From: Promicromonospora sukumoe
GTDB taxonomy: Bacteria; Actinomycetota; Actinomycetes; Actinomycetales; Cellulomonadaceae
Reading direction: 5' to 3'
DNA length: 64,000 bases
Assembly: GCF_014137995.1 (NCBI RefSeq)
Contig: NZ_JACGWV010000002.1
Span: 496,001-560,000, forward strand
Below, one piece after another: positions 12,064 to 23,235 of the stretch. The position numbers were made by a program, and so were the translations under genes. Position 1 is the first letter of the stretch, and each line of letters opens with the position of its first letter. The notes beneath the pieces were generated by a model. That model saw only the letters and a list, made by a program, of their open reading frames with translations. It ran no database searches and was not told where the DNA came from.

Positions 12064-12875
12064 TCAGCCGGCCAGACGACGCTGAGCGTCAGCAAGGCGC
12101 GACAGGACGGTGGAGTCGACGACGTCCGCGCCGACCTGGATGCGCAGGCCGCCGACGACGGTGGGGTCCACGGTGACGTTCAGCTGCACAGGCTTCCCGT
12201 ACGAGCGCTCCAGGAGCGCGCCGAGGCGGTCCTGCTGCTCGCGGGTGAGCACCGTCGCGCTCGTCACGGCGGCGACGAGGCGGTTGCGGCGCTCCGCCGC
12301 GACCTCGCCGAACCAGCTGATCGTCTGCACGAACCGGCGGCCACGCAGCGACGACGTCGCGCGCTGCGCCAGGCGCTGGGTCACGGTGTCGACCTTGCCA
12401 CCGACCAGTGCGTCCACGAGCGCCACCCGGCGCTCCGGAGCCGTCGAGGCGTCGGAGAGAACCTGCTTGGCCTCCCGCTGGCCGACGAGCGACCGGCCGA
12501 GCCGGAACAGCTCGTCCTCGACCGTCTCCAGCGCGCCGCGCGCCTCGGCCGAAGCCAGGACGGCGTCCAGGCCGAGGCGCTCGACGGCGTCCGGGAGGTC
12601 GGCGTCGCTCGACCAGCGCGCCCGGGCGAGCCCGGACACGAGGTCGACGACACGCTCGTCGAAGCCGCTCAGCAGGCGGGCCACCAGGCCCGCCTTGGCC
12701 TCACCCTCGCGGGAGGGGTCGGCGAGCGAGCGGCGCAGCGCGGCGGAGTCGTCGAGCGCCGACACCAGGGTGAGCAGCTGCTCCCCCAGGGTCAGCGCGT
12801 CCGCACCCGCGGCGCGCAGCACCGGCTCGAAGCGCTCCTGCGCCGCAGTCAGCGATGCACCGCTCGATCCCCGCA

Positions 12876-12876
<1 letters not shown>
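12064..12876 (-). CDS. atpH: ATP synthase delta subunit
   Basis: Peripheral-stalk subunit linking F1 to the b subunits, 270 aa. It is longer than the roughly 180-aa E. coli delta, as is usual in actinobacteria, where the N-terminal part is extended. The C-terminal signature KPVQLNVTVDPTVVGGLRIQ is clear. The ATG overlaps the atpF stop by one base, so the two stator proteins are likely made in a coupled way. Confidence 0.95.
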
Positions 12877-14643
<1,767 letters not shown>

Positions 14644-14753
14644 GAGGACTCCCAGGTGGTCATTCGGCCCCGCGCGCGTTTCCGCTGTGTGGCGGAACGG
14701 GCGCGCCGTCGGGCCTGGCCGTCATGGATTCGTCGTAAGCCTAACCTATGTCC

Positions 14754-14781
14754 CATGCGGTTCTGGCCGTAGAACCGCATG
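14754..14781 (-). repeat. hairpin between atpI and atpB
   Basis: A perfect 11-bp inverted repeat (CATGCGGTTCT ... AGAACCGCATG) with a 6-base loop, in the 202-bp gap between atpI and atpB. There is no T-run after it on the minus strand, so it is a weak terminator at best. It might instead attenuate or stabilise the atp transcript. Confidence 0.5.
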
Positions 14782-14845
14782 ACACGGCCCCTTGTGACTT
14801 ATTGCGCAACCCCGCGTCAGGTCGTGGGTCGCTCATGTGGTCCGA

Positions 14846-15310
14846 TCAGGGCTTGACGTCGGTCGTGGCCTCGGGCTCGACGTACGGCATGCGCCCGTTG
14901 CGCACGGCCCGGTAGTCGAGCAGCGCGGAGCCGACGGCGCCCAGCAGCAGCACCACGAACAGGACGACCCGGTCGTAGAAGTCGAACTGCGTGATGACGA
15001 CCAGGACGACGATCAGCACCACCATCTTGGCGAGCCAGCTGCCCATCACCACGGCGCCCATCGCCGTGGTGCCCTTGCCGACGGTGTAGAGCATCGACCA
15101 CACGGTCGTGGCGCAGAAGAACGCGGCCAGGGCCGCGCCGATCAGGGCGCCCCAGACCCCGGGCATGCCGGCGACCAGCAGCCCGACCACCGACCCCAGG
15201 ACGGCGAGACCGCCCACGAGGATCAGGCAGTCGCGCAGGGCCGCACGCAGCACCGCCTGCTCGGCGGCACCCCGGGGGGCGTCGGGGGCATCCGGTACCT
15301 GCTCGGTCAT
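14846..15310 (-). CDS. atpI: AtpI-like membrane protein
   Basis: A 154-aa protein with four hydrophobic segments (around residues 28-48, 52-72, 83-105 and 113-131) and no catalytic motifs. It lies directly upstream of atpB, where AtpI-type proteins (c-ring assembly or ion handling) usually occur. It is longer than the E. coli AtpI and sequence similarity is judged only by layout, so the name rests on context and topology. The ATG overlaps the wecA stop by four bases (ATGA). Confidence 0.7.
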   Translation of the reverse strand: MTEQVPDAPDAPRGAAEQAVLRAALRDCLILVGGLAVLGSVVGLLVAGMPGVWGALIGAALAAFFCATTVWSMLYTVGKGTTAMGAVVMGSWLAKMVVLIVVLVVITQFDFYDRVVLFVVLLLGAVGSALLDYRAVRNGRMPYVEPEATTDVKP

Positions 15311-16584
15311 TCGACGGTCTCCTTGGTCTTGACGTGGGCCTCGGCGGGGTTCTCGCCGTGGGTCCCGTGGTGGGTCTCGTGCCGGTCCGCGGCGCCGTCA
15401 CCGGCGCTCTGCGCCACGGCGGTCGCCGGTGCCGCGGCGCCGACGGCGGCCGGCACCTTGGGAGTCTGGCCGGACAGGGCGACGTCGTCGTCCAGGAACC
15501 GGCCGCGGTTGCGCAGCGGGCCCAGCGTGGCCAGCAGCGCGAGCACCACGAACACGGTGGTCCAGATGAGGACGATCTCCCAGTCCCACTGCACGAGCGC
15601 CGCGGCGCTGAACGCGAACACCGCGGTCCAGACGTACAGGATCACGACGGCGCGGCGGTGGGAGTGGCCGAGGGCGAGCATGCGGTGGTGCAGGTGCATC
15701 CGGTCGGGCGCCATGGGCGACTTGCCGGCGGCGAGCCGGCGGATCACGGCCAGGCCCATGTCCAGCAGCGGCAGCATGAGCACGGCCACCGGCAGCAGCA
15801 GCGGGATGAACGCGGGCAGCGCCTGCGACCCGGTCATGACGTCGGGCTGGACGTTGCCGGTCACGGTGATCGCCGCGCCGGCCATCACGAGGCCGATCAG
15901 CATGGACCCGGCGTCGCCCATGAAGATGCGCGCCGGATGGAAGTTGTAGGGCAGGAAGCCCACGCACACGCCCACGAGGACCGCCATCATCAGCGACGCC
16001 AGGGACGCGAAGTCCTCCGGGTTGGCCTGCTGGGTGAGCCCGTAGGTGTAGAGGAAGAAGGCGGCGCCGCCGATGGCGACGATGCCCGCCGCCAGGCCGT
16101 CGAGGCCGTCCACGAAGTTCACGGCGTTCATCGCGACCACCACGGCCAGGACCGTGATGACCAGCGAGGTGCGCGACGACGTGATGGTCGTGCCGGCGAT
16201 CGGCAGCGTGATGAGCTGGACGCCCTGGAGCGCCATGAACCCGGCGGCCAGCACCTGGCCCGCGAGCTTGGTGACCCAGTCGAGGTCCCACTTGTCGTCC
16301 GCCCAGCCGAGCGCGCACACGATGGCGGCGCCGCCGACGATGCCCCACGCCTGGCGGTCCTCGAAGACCCCCGACAGGAACGGCATCTGGGACGCGAGCA
16401 GGACCGAGACGACGATGCCGATCAGCATCGCGAGCCCGCCGAGCCGCGGCGTCGGCACCAGGTGCACGTCGCGCGCGCGGACCGCGGAGATCGCGGAGCT
16501 CTTCAGGGCCACCCACCGGGCGAAGGGCGTGGTGAGGAACGTGACCGCCGCGGCCACGAGCATCAGGAGCAGGTACACCCTCAC
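15307..16584 (-). CDS. wecA: polyprenyl-phosphate GlcNAc-1-phosphate transferase (WecA/Rfe/TagO type)
   Basis: Integral membrane enzyme, 425 aa with about eleven hydrophobic segments. It moves GlcNAc-1-phosphate (or a related sugar phosphate) from UDP to a polyprenyl phosphate, the first step in making wall polymers such as arabinogalactan-like or teichoic-type linkers. Family motifs are visible: ADDKWDLDWVTK, NAVNFVDGLDGLAAG, FMGDAGSMLIG and the His-rich DRMHLHHRMLALGHSH. The start is GTG 16584, overlapping the tsaC stop (GTGA). A His/Glu-rich tail of roughly 45 residues (RHETHHGTHGENPAEAHVK) follows the last helix and is unusual. Confidence 0.92.
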   Translation of the reverse strand: MRVYLLLMLVAAAVTFLTTPFARWVALKSSAISAVRARDVHLVPTPRLGGLAMLIGIVVSVLLASQMPFLSGVFEDRQAWGIVGGAAIVCALGWADDKWDLDWVTKLAGQVLAAGFMALQGVQLITLPIAGTTITSSRTSLVITVLAVVVAMNAVNFVDGLDGLAAGIVAIGGAAFFLYTYGLTQQANPEDFASLASLMMAVLVGVCVGFLPYNFHPARIFMGDAGSMLIGLVMAGAAITVTGNVQPDVMTGSQALPAFIPLLLPVAVLMLPLLDMGLAVIRRLAAGKSPMAPDRMHLHHRMLALGHSHRRAVVILYVWTAVFAFSAAALVQWDWEIVLIWTTVFVVLALLATLGPLRNRGRFLDDDVALSGQTPKVPAAVGAAAPATAVAQSAGDGAADRHETHHGTHGENPAEAHVKTKETVE

Positions 16585-17294
16585 TCGTCGTCCTCCGCGG
16601 CGGGGGCCGGGGGCTCGGTCGGGTCGTCCTCCGGCGACACCTGAGGACCTTCGACGTCCGCGACCTTGCGCAGCTCCTCCAGCGTCACGGCGCCCTCGCG
16701 GACGATGCGCAGCACCGGGCCGGTCGCGTCGACGATCGTCGAGGCGACGCCGCCGGGCGCCTGCCCGCCGTCGAGGTAGACCGCGACGGACGCGCCGAGC
16801 TGGTCGCGCGCGTCCTCGACGTCCTGCGCGGCCGGGCTGCCCGACTTGTTCGCGCTGGACACGGCCAGCGGGCCGGTGCGCTTGAGCAGGGCGAGCGCCG
16901 CGGGGTGGTCCGGCATGCGCAGGGCGACGGTGCCGCCCGTGTCGCCGAGGTCCCACTGCAGCGACGGCTGCGCGCGCAGGATGACGGTGAAGCCGCCGGG
17001 CCAGAAGGCCTCGACGAGCTTGCGGGCGTCGTCGGGCACGTCGGTGGCGAGACCGTCGAGGGTCGCGACCTCGCCCACCAGGACGGGAGGCGGCATCTGC
17101 CGCCCGCGGCCCTTGGCCGCGAGCAGCGCGGCGACCGCTACCTCGTCGAACGCGTCGGCAGCGATGCCGTACACGGTGTCGGTGGGCAGGACCACGAGGC
17201 CGCCACGGGAGATCGCGTTCACTGCCTCGTCGATCGCGGGGCCCCAGGACTGCGGGTCGGTGGCGTCGAGCACGGGCTGCACAGGCACACTCAC
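16581..17294 (-). CDS. tsaC: threonylcarbamoyl-AMP synthase (TsaC/Sua5/YwlC)
   Basis: Makes threonylcarbamoyl-AMP from threonine, bicarbonate and ATP for the tRNA t6A37 modification; 237 aa with a YrdC domain. Motifs: ISRGGLVVLPTDTVYGIAAD at the N-terminus, then KGRGRQMPPPVLV (KxR region) and LAVSSANKSGSPA. The acidic C-terminal tail (EDDPTEPPAPAAEDDE) is short and not a full Sua5 domain. The start is GTG 17294, 13 bp after the prmC stop. Placement next to prmC is standard. Confidence 0.93.
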   Translation of the reverse strand: MSVPVQPVLDATDPQSWGPAIDEAVNAISRGGLVVLPTDTVYGIAADAFDEVAVAALLAAKGRGRQMPPPVLVGEVATLDGLATDVPDDARKLVEAFWPGGFTVILRAQPSLQWDLGDTGGTVALRMPDHPAALALLKRTGPLAVSSANKSGSPAAQDVEDARDQLGASVAVYLDGGQAPGGVASTIVDATGPVLRIVREGAVTLEELRKVADVEGPQVSPEDDPTEPPAPAAEDDE

Positions 17295-17307
17295 GCGGAC
17301 CAGTCTT

Positions 17308-18309
17308 TCACGATCCGGGGGCCTGGGAATCCAGGCGGCGCGCGACGACCATGCGCGGGCGGCCCGTGAGGTCCTTGCGCGTCTCCGGCTCGCCGAACAC
17401 GGGCCGCCCCTCGGCGTCCCGCGCGGCCGCGACCATCGCGCGGGCCGCCTCGGCCTGCACCTCCGCGTGCTCCATGACGTACAGCCCGCCGGGGCGCAGC
17501 AGCCGCGCCGCCGCGTCCGTGATGCCGCGCGGCACCTCCAGCCCGTCCGGCCCCAGCCCGTACAGCGCGACGGCGGGGTCGTGCTCGGCGACCTCGGGGT
17601 CCACGGGCACGGCGTCCGACGGCACGTACGGCGGGTTCGAGACGACGACGTCGGCCGTCCCGTCGATGCCGTACAGCGCGGTGCGGGCGTCGCCCTTGAC
17701 GAGCCGGACGATCCGCTCGGGCGCGGGGCCAGGGCCGGCGTCCGTGCCGAGGCCGGGCTCGGTCGCCCCGCCGGACGTGCCGGAGGGGTTCAGGCCGGCC
17801 GCGACCGCGCTCAGGGCGTCGACGTTGCGCGCCGCCCAGGCGTGCGCGTCCTTGTCCAGCTCGACGGCGTGCACCCGTGCGCCGGGCACCTCGGTGGCGA
17901 CGGCCAGCGCGATGGCGCCCGAGCCGGTGCACAGGTCGACGACGACGGCGCCCGCGCCGCCCCGCTCCCCCACGACCTTGGCGGCCTCGTCGATCGCGAC
18001 CTGGGCGACCTCCTCGGTCTCGGGCCGGGGCACGAACACGCCCGGGCCCACGGCCAGCTCCAGGTGCCGGAACGGGGCGCGGCCGGTCAGGTGCTGCAGG
18101 GGCTCGCGGGCCGCCCGGCGGGCGACCAGGGCCTCGAAGGCGCGTGCGACGTCGTCGGGCACCTCGCGGCCCAGCATGAGCAGCCGCCGCAGCTCGCCCC
18201 GGTCCACGCCGAGCGCGTGCGCGAGCAGCTCCTCGGCGTCGGCCCGGGGCGACGGGACCCCGGCGTCCGCCAGCTCACCCTCGGCCCACTTCACCAGCTT
18301 GGCGCTCAC
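17308..18309 (-). CDS. prmC: release factor glutamine N5-methyltransferase
   Basis: Methylates the glutamine of the GGQ motif in release factors, 333 aa. The SAM-binding motif [16 protein letters not shown] and the catalytic SNPPYVP are present. The N-terminal helical domain ([11 protein letters not shown]) recognises the release factor. An insertion of about 30 residues rich in Gly, Pro and Thr ([20 protein letters not shown]) separates two strands of the methyltransferase domain and is not typical. It follows its substrate gene prfA by 72 bp. The start is GTG 18309. Confidence 0.94.
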   Translation of the reverse strand: MSAKLVKWAEGELADAGVPSPRADAEELLAHALGVDRGELRRLLMLGREVPDDVARAFEALVARRAAREPLQHLTGRAPFRHLELAVGPGVFVPRPETEEVAQVAIDEAAKVVGERGGAGAVVVDLCTGSGAIALAVATEVPGARVHAVELDKDAHAWAARNVDALSAVAAGLNPSGTSGGATEPGLGTDAGPGPAPERIVRLVKGDARTALYGIDGTADVVVSNPPYVPSDAVPVDPEVAEHDPAVALYGLGPDGLEVPRGITDAAARLLRPGGLYVMEHAEVQAEAARAMVAAARDAEGRPVFGEPETRKDLTGRPRMVVARRLDSQAPGS

Positions 18310-18381
18310 CGCGCTCCTCCGACCACGGCAAAAGCCTGCCCGACGACGCCGGAAGCCGCCAGACCCGGCGTGATGCGCGGC

Positions 18382-19470
18382 TCAGACACCGGAGGCCTCG
18401 GCGAGCCGGGCCGCCTCGTCGGCGTCGATCGCGGAGCGCACCACGGGACCCAGGTCGCCGTCGAGCACCTGGTCGAGGTTGTACGCCTTGTAGCCCGTGC
18501 GGTGGTCGGCGATCCGGTTCTCCGGGAAGTTGTACGTGCGGATGCGCTCGGACCGGTCCACGGTGCGCACCTGCGAGCGGCGCAGCTCGGCGGACTCGGC
18601 GGCCGCGGCCTCCTGCTGCGCGGCGAGCAGCCGCGCCCGCAGCACGCGCATGGCCTGCTCCCGGTTCTGGAGCTGCGACTTCTCGTTCTGCATCGAGACG
18701 ACGATGCCCGTGGGCACGTGGGTGATGCGCACCGCGGAGTCGGTGGTGTTCACGGACTGCCCGCCCGGGCCGGAGGACCGGTAGACGTCGATGCGCAGGT
18801 CGTTCTGGTCGATCTCGAGCTCGCCCGGGTCGTCGACCTCGGGGAAGACGAGCACGCCCGCCGCCGACGTGTGGATGCGGCCCTGCGACTCGGTGACCGG
18901 CACGCGCTGCACGCGGTGCACGCCGCCCTCGTACTTGAGGCTGTGCCAGACGCCGTCCTCGGGGCCCTGCGCGCTCTTGGCCTTGATAGCGACCTGCACG
19001 TCCTTGTAGCCGCCCAGGTCGGAGGCCGTGGCCTCCAGGAGCTGTGTGGACCAGCCGCGCTGCTCCGCGTACCGCAGGTACATGCGCAGCAGGTCGCCCG
19101 CGAACAGCGCGGACTCCTCGCCGCCCTCGCCCGCCTTGATCTCGAGGATCACGTCGCGGCCGTCGTCGGGGTCGCGCGGCACGAGCACCCGGCGCAGCTT
19201 CTCCTCCGCGCTCGCCTCGACGTCCCGCAGGGCGGGCAGCTCCTCGGCGAAGGAGGCGTCCTCGGCCGCGAGCTCGGCGGCGGCCTCGGCGTCGTCGTGC
19301 GCCTGCTCCCACGCCTTGTAGGCGCCCACCACCTGGTTGAGCTCCGCGTAGCGGCGGCCCAGCGTGCGGGCGCGACCGGGGTCGGCGTGCACGGCGGGGT
19401 CCGCCAGCGCCGTCTCGATCTCGGCGTGCTCGCTGAGCAGCGGCCCGACGGCGGCGAACGCTTGGGTCAC
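18382..19470 (-). CDS. prfA: peptide chain release factor 1
   Basis: Recognises UAA and UAG and triggers peptide release; 362 aa. The catalytic GGQ is in [18 protein letters not shown]. The stop-codon loop is represented by [15 protein letters not shown] (downstream recoding segment) and the RF1-type [14 protein letters not shown]. The start is set at GTG 19470 because GAGGAGAGATC precedes it; a TTG 18 bp upstream has no site. It is the first gene of the prmC-tsaC-wecA-atp string and is preceded by an inverted repeat and the rpmE terminator. Confidence 0.96.
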   Translation of the reverse strand: MTQAFAAVGPLLSEHAEIETALADPAVHADPGRARTLGRRYAELNQVVGAYKAWEQAHDDAEAAAELAAEDASFAEELPALRDVEASAEEKLRRVLVPRDPDDGRDVILEIKAGEGGEESALFAGDLLRMYLRYAEQRGWSTQLLEATASDLGGYKDVQVAIKAKSAQGPEDGVWHSLKYEGGVHRVQRVPVTESQGRIHTSAAGVLVFPEVDDPGELEIDQNDLRIDVYRSSGPGGQSVNTTDSAVRITHVPTGIVVSMQNEKSQLQNREQAMRVLRARLLAAQQEAAAAESAELRRSQVRTVDRSERIRTYNFPENRIADHRTGYKAYNLDQVLDGDLGPVVRSAIDADEAARLAEASGV

Positions 19471-19509
19471 GATCTCTCCTCGGTACAACGGCGTCGATAC
19501 AGCGGCGTT

Positions 19510-19564
19510 GAGTGCTGGGTATTCGCCCTTTTCAGAGCCTCAGGAGGGCAAATATCCCGCACTC
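19510..19564. repeat. 55-nt imperfect inverted repeat upstream of prfA
   Basis: Arms of 20 nt (19510-19529, beginning GAGTGCTGGG, and 19545-19564, ending CCGCACTC) match at 17 of 20 positions around a 15-nt loop. It lies in the leader between the rpmE terminator and prfA, 40 bp from the prfA start. It could be an operator, a leader structure or an extragenic repeat. Nothing visible decides between these. Confidence 0.55.
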
Positions 19565-19598
19565 AGCGGGGCGGGTTGGGGGGTCCGGGCAAAGCAAC

Positions 19599-19660
19599 AG
19601 CGCCGGTGGTCCGGCGCCCGACTGCCCCTGGAGAGGTTGTCGGACCGGACCACCGGCGCT
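19599..19660 (-). terminator. rpmE terminator
   Basis: A 16-bp perfect stem (19599-19614 with 19645-19660, AGCGCCGGTGGTCCGG) closes a 30-nt loop holding a further CGAC/GTCG pairing. It starts 10 bp after the rpmE stop. On the minus strand it is followed by TGTTGCTTTGCCC, a short T-containing tract. It probably separates rpmE from prfA. Confidence 0.75.
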
Positions 19661-19669
19661 GCGGAGTCG

Positions 19670-19888
19670 CTACTTGTCGGCGGCCTTCTTGCCGTAGCGC
19701 GCCTGGAACCGGGCCACGCGGCCACCGGTGTCCATGATCTTCTGCTTGCCCGTGTAGAACGGGTGGCAGGCGCTGCAGACGTCGGCGCTGATCTTGCCGG
19801 ACGTCTCGGTGCTACGCGTCGTGAAGGTGTTGCCACAGGTGCAGGTGACCTGGGTGACGACGTACTCGGGGTGGATTCCAGCCCTCAT
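19670..19888 (-). CDS. rpmE: 50S ribosomal protein L31, zinc-binding type
   Basis: Ribosomal protein L31, 72 aa, with four cysteines (C16, C18, C38, C41) forming the zinc-binding C+ type and the signature [21 protein letters not shown]+ forms are often exchanged for a C- paralogue when zinc is scarce; no paralogue is in this window. It lies between rho and prfA, the usual place in actinobacteria, with its own hairpin terminator. Confidence 0.96.
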   Translation of the reverse strand: MRAGIHPEYVVTQVTCTCGNTFTTRSTETSGKISADVCSACHPFYTGKQKIMDTGGRVARFQARYGKKAADK

Positions 19889-19968
19889 GTTGCTCCTTGG
19901 TGAGATGCCACTGGGTCGCCCTGCAGAACCGCGAGGACGTGAACCAGCGAGCCAGCCAGTAATTGTGC

Positions 19969-19998
19969 CACTACCTCGCCCTGATCGGCGAGGCAGTG
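19969..19998 (-). terminator. rho gene terminator
   Basis: A 12-bp stem (CACTACCTCGCC with GGCGAGGCAGTG) and a 6-base loop, 14 bp after the rho stop. The single imperfect pair is a G-U wobble in minus-strand RNA but an A-C mismatch in plus-strand RNA, which supports action on the minus strand. The trailing sequence is only mildly T-rich. Confidence 0.65.
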
Positions 19999-20012
19999 GG
20001 GTGTGACGTGGG

Positions 20013-21935
20013 TCAGACGGTCTCGCCGACGTTCTCGTTCTCCGTCAGACCACCCGGCGTCGTCTTCTGCACGTGCAGCAGGAACTCGACGTTGGTCTTG
20101 GTCTTCTTGAGCTGTCCGAGCAACAGCTCGGCGGCCTGCGTCTGGTCGAGCGCGCCCATGACGCGGCGCAGCTTGTAGACGATCGCGAGCTCGTCCTTCG
20201 ACATGAGGATCTCCTCGCGCCGCGTGCTCGAGCCGTTGACGTCGATCGCCGGGAAGATGCGCTTCTCGGCCAGGGACCGCGAGAGCCGCAGCTCCATGTT
20301 GCCGGTGCCCTTGAACTCCTCGAAGATCACCTCGTCCATCTTCGAGCCGGTCTCGACGAGAGCCGTCGCGAGGATGGTCAGCGAGCCGCCGTCCTCGATG
20401 TTGCGCGCGGCGCCGAAGAACTTCTTGGGCGGGTAGAGCGCCGCGGCGTCCACACCACCGGACAGGATGCGGCCCGACGCCGGGGCGGCCAGGTTGTAGG
20501 CGCGCGACAGGCGGGTGATGCCGTCGAGCAGCACCACGACGTCCTGGCCCAGCTCGACGAGGCGCTTGGCGCGCTCGATGGCGAGCTCGGCGACCAGCGT
20601 GTGGTCGGACGCGTGCCGGTCGAAGGTCGAGGAGATGACCTCGCCCTTGACCGAGCGCTCGAAGTCGGTGACCTCTTCCGGGCGCTCGTCGACCAGCACG
20701 ACCATGAGGTGGACCTCAGGGTTGTTGAGCGAGATCGCGTTGGCGATCTGCTGCATCATCAGCGTCTTGCCGGCCTTGGGCGGCGCGACGATGAGGCCGC
20801 GCTGGCCCTTGCCGATCGGGGCGACGATGTCGATCACGCGCGGCGTGAGCTTGGTGGCCTCGGGGTTCTCCAGGCGCAGACGCTCCTGCGGGTACAGCGG
20901 CGTCAGCTTGGTGAACTCGGGCCGCTCGCGGGCCTCGTCCGGGGTCATCCCGTTCACGGAGTCCAGGCGGACCAGCGCGTTGAACTTGTTGACCTTGGCG
21001 TTGCGCCCGGTCGGCTGCGCCGGCGGCTCCTCGCCCTCGCGCGGCTGGCGGACGGCGCCGACAACGGCGTCACCGCGGCGCAGGCCGGCCTTCTTGACCT
21101 GGTTCAGCGACACGTAGACGTCGTTGTTGCCCGGCAGGTAGCCCGAGGTCCGCACGAACGCGTAGTTGTCGAGGATGTCGAGGATGCCGGCGACGGGCAG
21201 CAGCACGTCGTCCTCGCGCACCTCGACGTTCTCGAGACCCGCGACGTCCGGACCCGTGCGGCCGCGGCCGCGCTTGCGGTCCCGGCCCCGGTCACGGCCC
21301 CGGCGGCGGCGCGAGTTGCGGTCGTCGTCGAGCTCGCCGCCGGCGGCGGCCCGGTCGGCGGTGCGGTCCGCGCCGCGGTCGGCGGTGCGCTCGGCGGTCC
21401 GGGCGGCGGCGGCACGCTCGGACCGCTCGGCGCCGCGGTCGGCGGCACGCTCGTTGCCGCGGGCGCTCCGGCCGTTGGCGGACTGGCCGTTGCGGCCCTT
21501 GTCCTCGGCGGACTTGTCGGCGGTGCCGTCGGCGGCACCCTGTCCGGCGCCACGACGGCGGCCGTTCTGCTCCCGCGGCGCGGCGACGGCGTCGGCCAGC
21601 TGGGCGAGACGGGCGGCCTTCTCGGCGTCCGTGCTCGCGTCGGCGCGCACACCCGAGGCGGTGACCTCGGCGGCGGCGACCGGCGCCTCGCTACGGGCAG
21701 GCTTGTCGATCACGGGCTGCTCCTGGACCGAAGCGGCACGGGCCGGGCGCTTCGTCGCGCCACCCGTCTTCTCGCGGATCGAGTCCACGAGGTCGCTCTT
21801 GCGCATCCTGGAGGTGCCCTTCACGCCCAGGTCGCCGGCCAGTGCCTGGAGCTCGGCGAGGCGCATGCTGCTCAGCGCTCCGGTCCCGGCCGCACGGCCG
21901 GTGGCTGACTGAGCGTTTTCAGTGGTGTCTGTCAC
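20013..21935 (-). CDS. rho: transcription termination factor Rho
   Basis: Hexameric RNA helicase that ends transcription, 640 aa, much longer than the 419-aa E. coli protein. Order: an N-terminal SAP-like helical segment ([19 protein letters not shown]), then an insertion of about 170 residues rich in Arg, Asp, Ala and Glu with repeats such as [15 protein letters not shown] and an Arg-rich block [13 protein letters not shown], then the RNA-binding cold-shock domain ([20 protein letters not shown]) and the ATPase with Walker [13 protein letters not shown] and Q/R loops. Such insertions are typical of high-GC actinobacteria and may add RNA contacts or affect bicyclomycin response. The start is GTG 21935. 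Confidence 0.96.
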   Translation of the reverse strand: MTDTTENAQSATGRAAGTGALSSMRLAELQALAGDLGVKGTSRMRKSDLVDSIREKTGGATKRPARAASVQEQPVIDKPARSEAPVAAAEVTASGVRADASTDAEKAARLAQLADAVAAPREQNGRRRGAGQGAADGTADKSAEDKGRNGQSANGRSARGNERAADRGAERSERAAAARTAERTADRGADRTADRAAAGGELDDDRNSRRRRGRDRGRDRKRGRGRTGPDVAGLENVEVREDDVLLPVAGILDILDNYAFVRTSGYLPGNNDVYVSLNQVKKAGLRRGDAVVGAVRQPREGEEPPAQPTGRNAKVNKFNALVRLDSVNGMTPDEARERPEFTKLTPLYPQERLRLENPEATKLTPRVIDIVAPIGKGQRGLIVAPPKAGKTLMMQQIANAISLNNPEVHLMVVLVDERPEEVTDFERSVKGEVISSTFDRHASDHTLVAELAIERAKRLVELGQDVVVLLDGITRLSRAYNLAAPASGRILSGGVDAAALYPPKKFFGAARNIEDGGSLTILATALVETGSKMDEVIFEEFKGTGNMELRLSRSLAEKRIFPAIDVNGSSTRREEILMSKDELAIVYKLRRVMGALDQTQAAELLLGQLKKTKTNVEFLLHVQKTTPGGLTENENVGETV

Positions 21936-22150
21936 GAAGGACCCTTCCCCCTCGAACTGCGGCTGGTCGCCTGTCGCGGGCCGCGGGATAGTGGGCGCCC
22001 GGCGCCGAACGGCCGGAACGCGGAAAACCTCGCATCAGTGGTACGACGAAGACGGCTGACGGGGGCGTTGTCTGCCTTCTCGCGAGATGCGGTGGCCGTA
22101 GATCACGGCCTGCTACGGGCACGGCTGAGCGGCTGAGACTGTCACTTGGT

Positions 22151-22192
22151 AGGCGGTGGGGAACCGATGCTGTATCCGAGTTCCCGCCACCT
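22151..22192 (-). terminator. possible thrB terminator in the rho-thrB gap
   Basis: An imperfect hairpin (AGGCGGTGGGGAAC ... GTTCCCGCCACCT) with a perfect GGGAAC/GTTCCC inner stem and a 15-nt loop, 27 bp after the thrB stop on the minus strand. There is no clear T-run. The rest of the 283-bp gap 21936-22218 must contain the rho promoter and leader, but no convincing -35/-10 pair could be picked. Confidence 0.35.
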
Positions 22193-22218
22193 GGCTCAGG
22201 ACGTGCTATCCCGAAGGT

Positions 22219-23235
22219 TCACTGCATACTACCACCCCGTACTGCTGGTGATCCTGGTCCGACATGACTTCTGTTCGCCCCCGACGAGCCGGACGATAGC
22301 GCACCCGTGTTACCGGTAATCCTCCGGGCGCGCGCCCCCGTCAGATCGATCCCGGGGCTCAGCCGCCGCCAGCCCGCTGTGTCGTCGACGAGGTCCCGCA
22401 GGACGGCGTCGCGGGCCGCCCGGTGCTCCGGCCCGGCGAGCACCAGGACGGTCGGCCCGGCGCCCGAGACGGTGGCCGGGACGCCCACGTCGCGCAGCGC
22501 GCGGAGCAGCTCGCTGGAGGCCCCGAGCACACCCGCGCGGTACGACTGGTGCAGGCGGTCCTCGGTGGCGTCGAACAGCAGCTCCGGACGCCGGGCCAGG
22601 GCCTCCACCAGGAGGGCGGCACGGCCCGCCGTGAAGGCGGCGTCGCCGTGCGACACCCGCGCCGGAAGGGCGGCGCGGGCGCGAGCGGTCGCGAGCCGGG
22701 CGTCGGGCACCAGCACGGTGGCCTCGATCGCCGGGTCGATGTCCAGCCCGACGGCGCGCGGGCCGTCGTCGGTGGTCCACGCGACCGTGGCGCCGCCCTG
22801 GATCGCGGGCGCCGCGTTGTCCGGGTGCCCCTCGAACTCGGTGGCCAGCCCCAGGACGGTGGCGGCGTCGATGGCTCGCGGGTCGGCCAGGAGGGCGCGC
22901 GCGGCGACGATCCCGGCGACGACGGCGGCCGACGACGAGCCGAGGCCGCGGCCGTGCGGGATGACGTTGTGGCACGTCATGTGGATGCCGGTCGGCACGG
23001 CGCCGGCCAGGTCCATGGTGCGGCGCAGGGCGCGCACCACCAGGTGGTCCTCCCCCAGGGGCACCTCCCCGGCGCCCTCGCCCTCGACCTCCACGACCAC
23101 GTCGGGGCTCGCCACGAGGCGCACCTCGACCTCGTCGTACAGGGCGAGCGCGAGGCCGAGCGAGTCGAAGCCGGGACCGAGGTTCGCGCTCGTCGCGGGC
23201 ACCCGGACCCGCACGTGGTCGGCGCCGAGCTGCAT
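22219..23235 (-). CDS. thrB: homoserine kinase
   Basis: GHMP-family kinase, 338 aa, phosphorylating homoserine for threonine synthesis. The substrate motif PATSANLGPGFDSLGLALAL and the ATP-binding PHGRGLGSSSAAVVAG are complete, as is the C-terminal TVSGAGPTVLVLA. The last 30 or so residues (GNTGALSSGSSGANRS onward) exceed the usual end of the family and are low in complexity. The ATG overlaps the thrC stop by one base. It is the last gene of hom-thrC-thrB. Confidence 0.95.
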   Translation of the reverse strand: MQLGADHVRVRVPATSANLGPGFDSLGLALALYDEVEVRLVASPDVVVEVEGEGAGEVPLGEDHLVVRALRRTMDLAGAVPTGIHMTCHNVIPHGRGLGSSSAAVVAGIVAARALLADPRAIDAATVLGLATEFEGHPDNAAPAIQGGATVAWTTDDGPRAVGLDIDPAIEATVLVPDARLATARARAALPARVSHGDAAFTAGRAALLVEALARRPELLFDATEDRLHQSYRAGVLGASSELLRALRDVGVPATVSGAGPTVLVLAGPEHRAARDAVLRDLVDDTAGWRRLSPGIDLTGARARRITGNTGALSSGSSGANRSHVGPGSPAVRGGSMQ

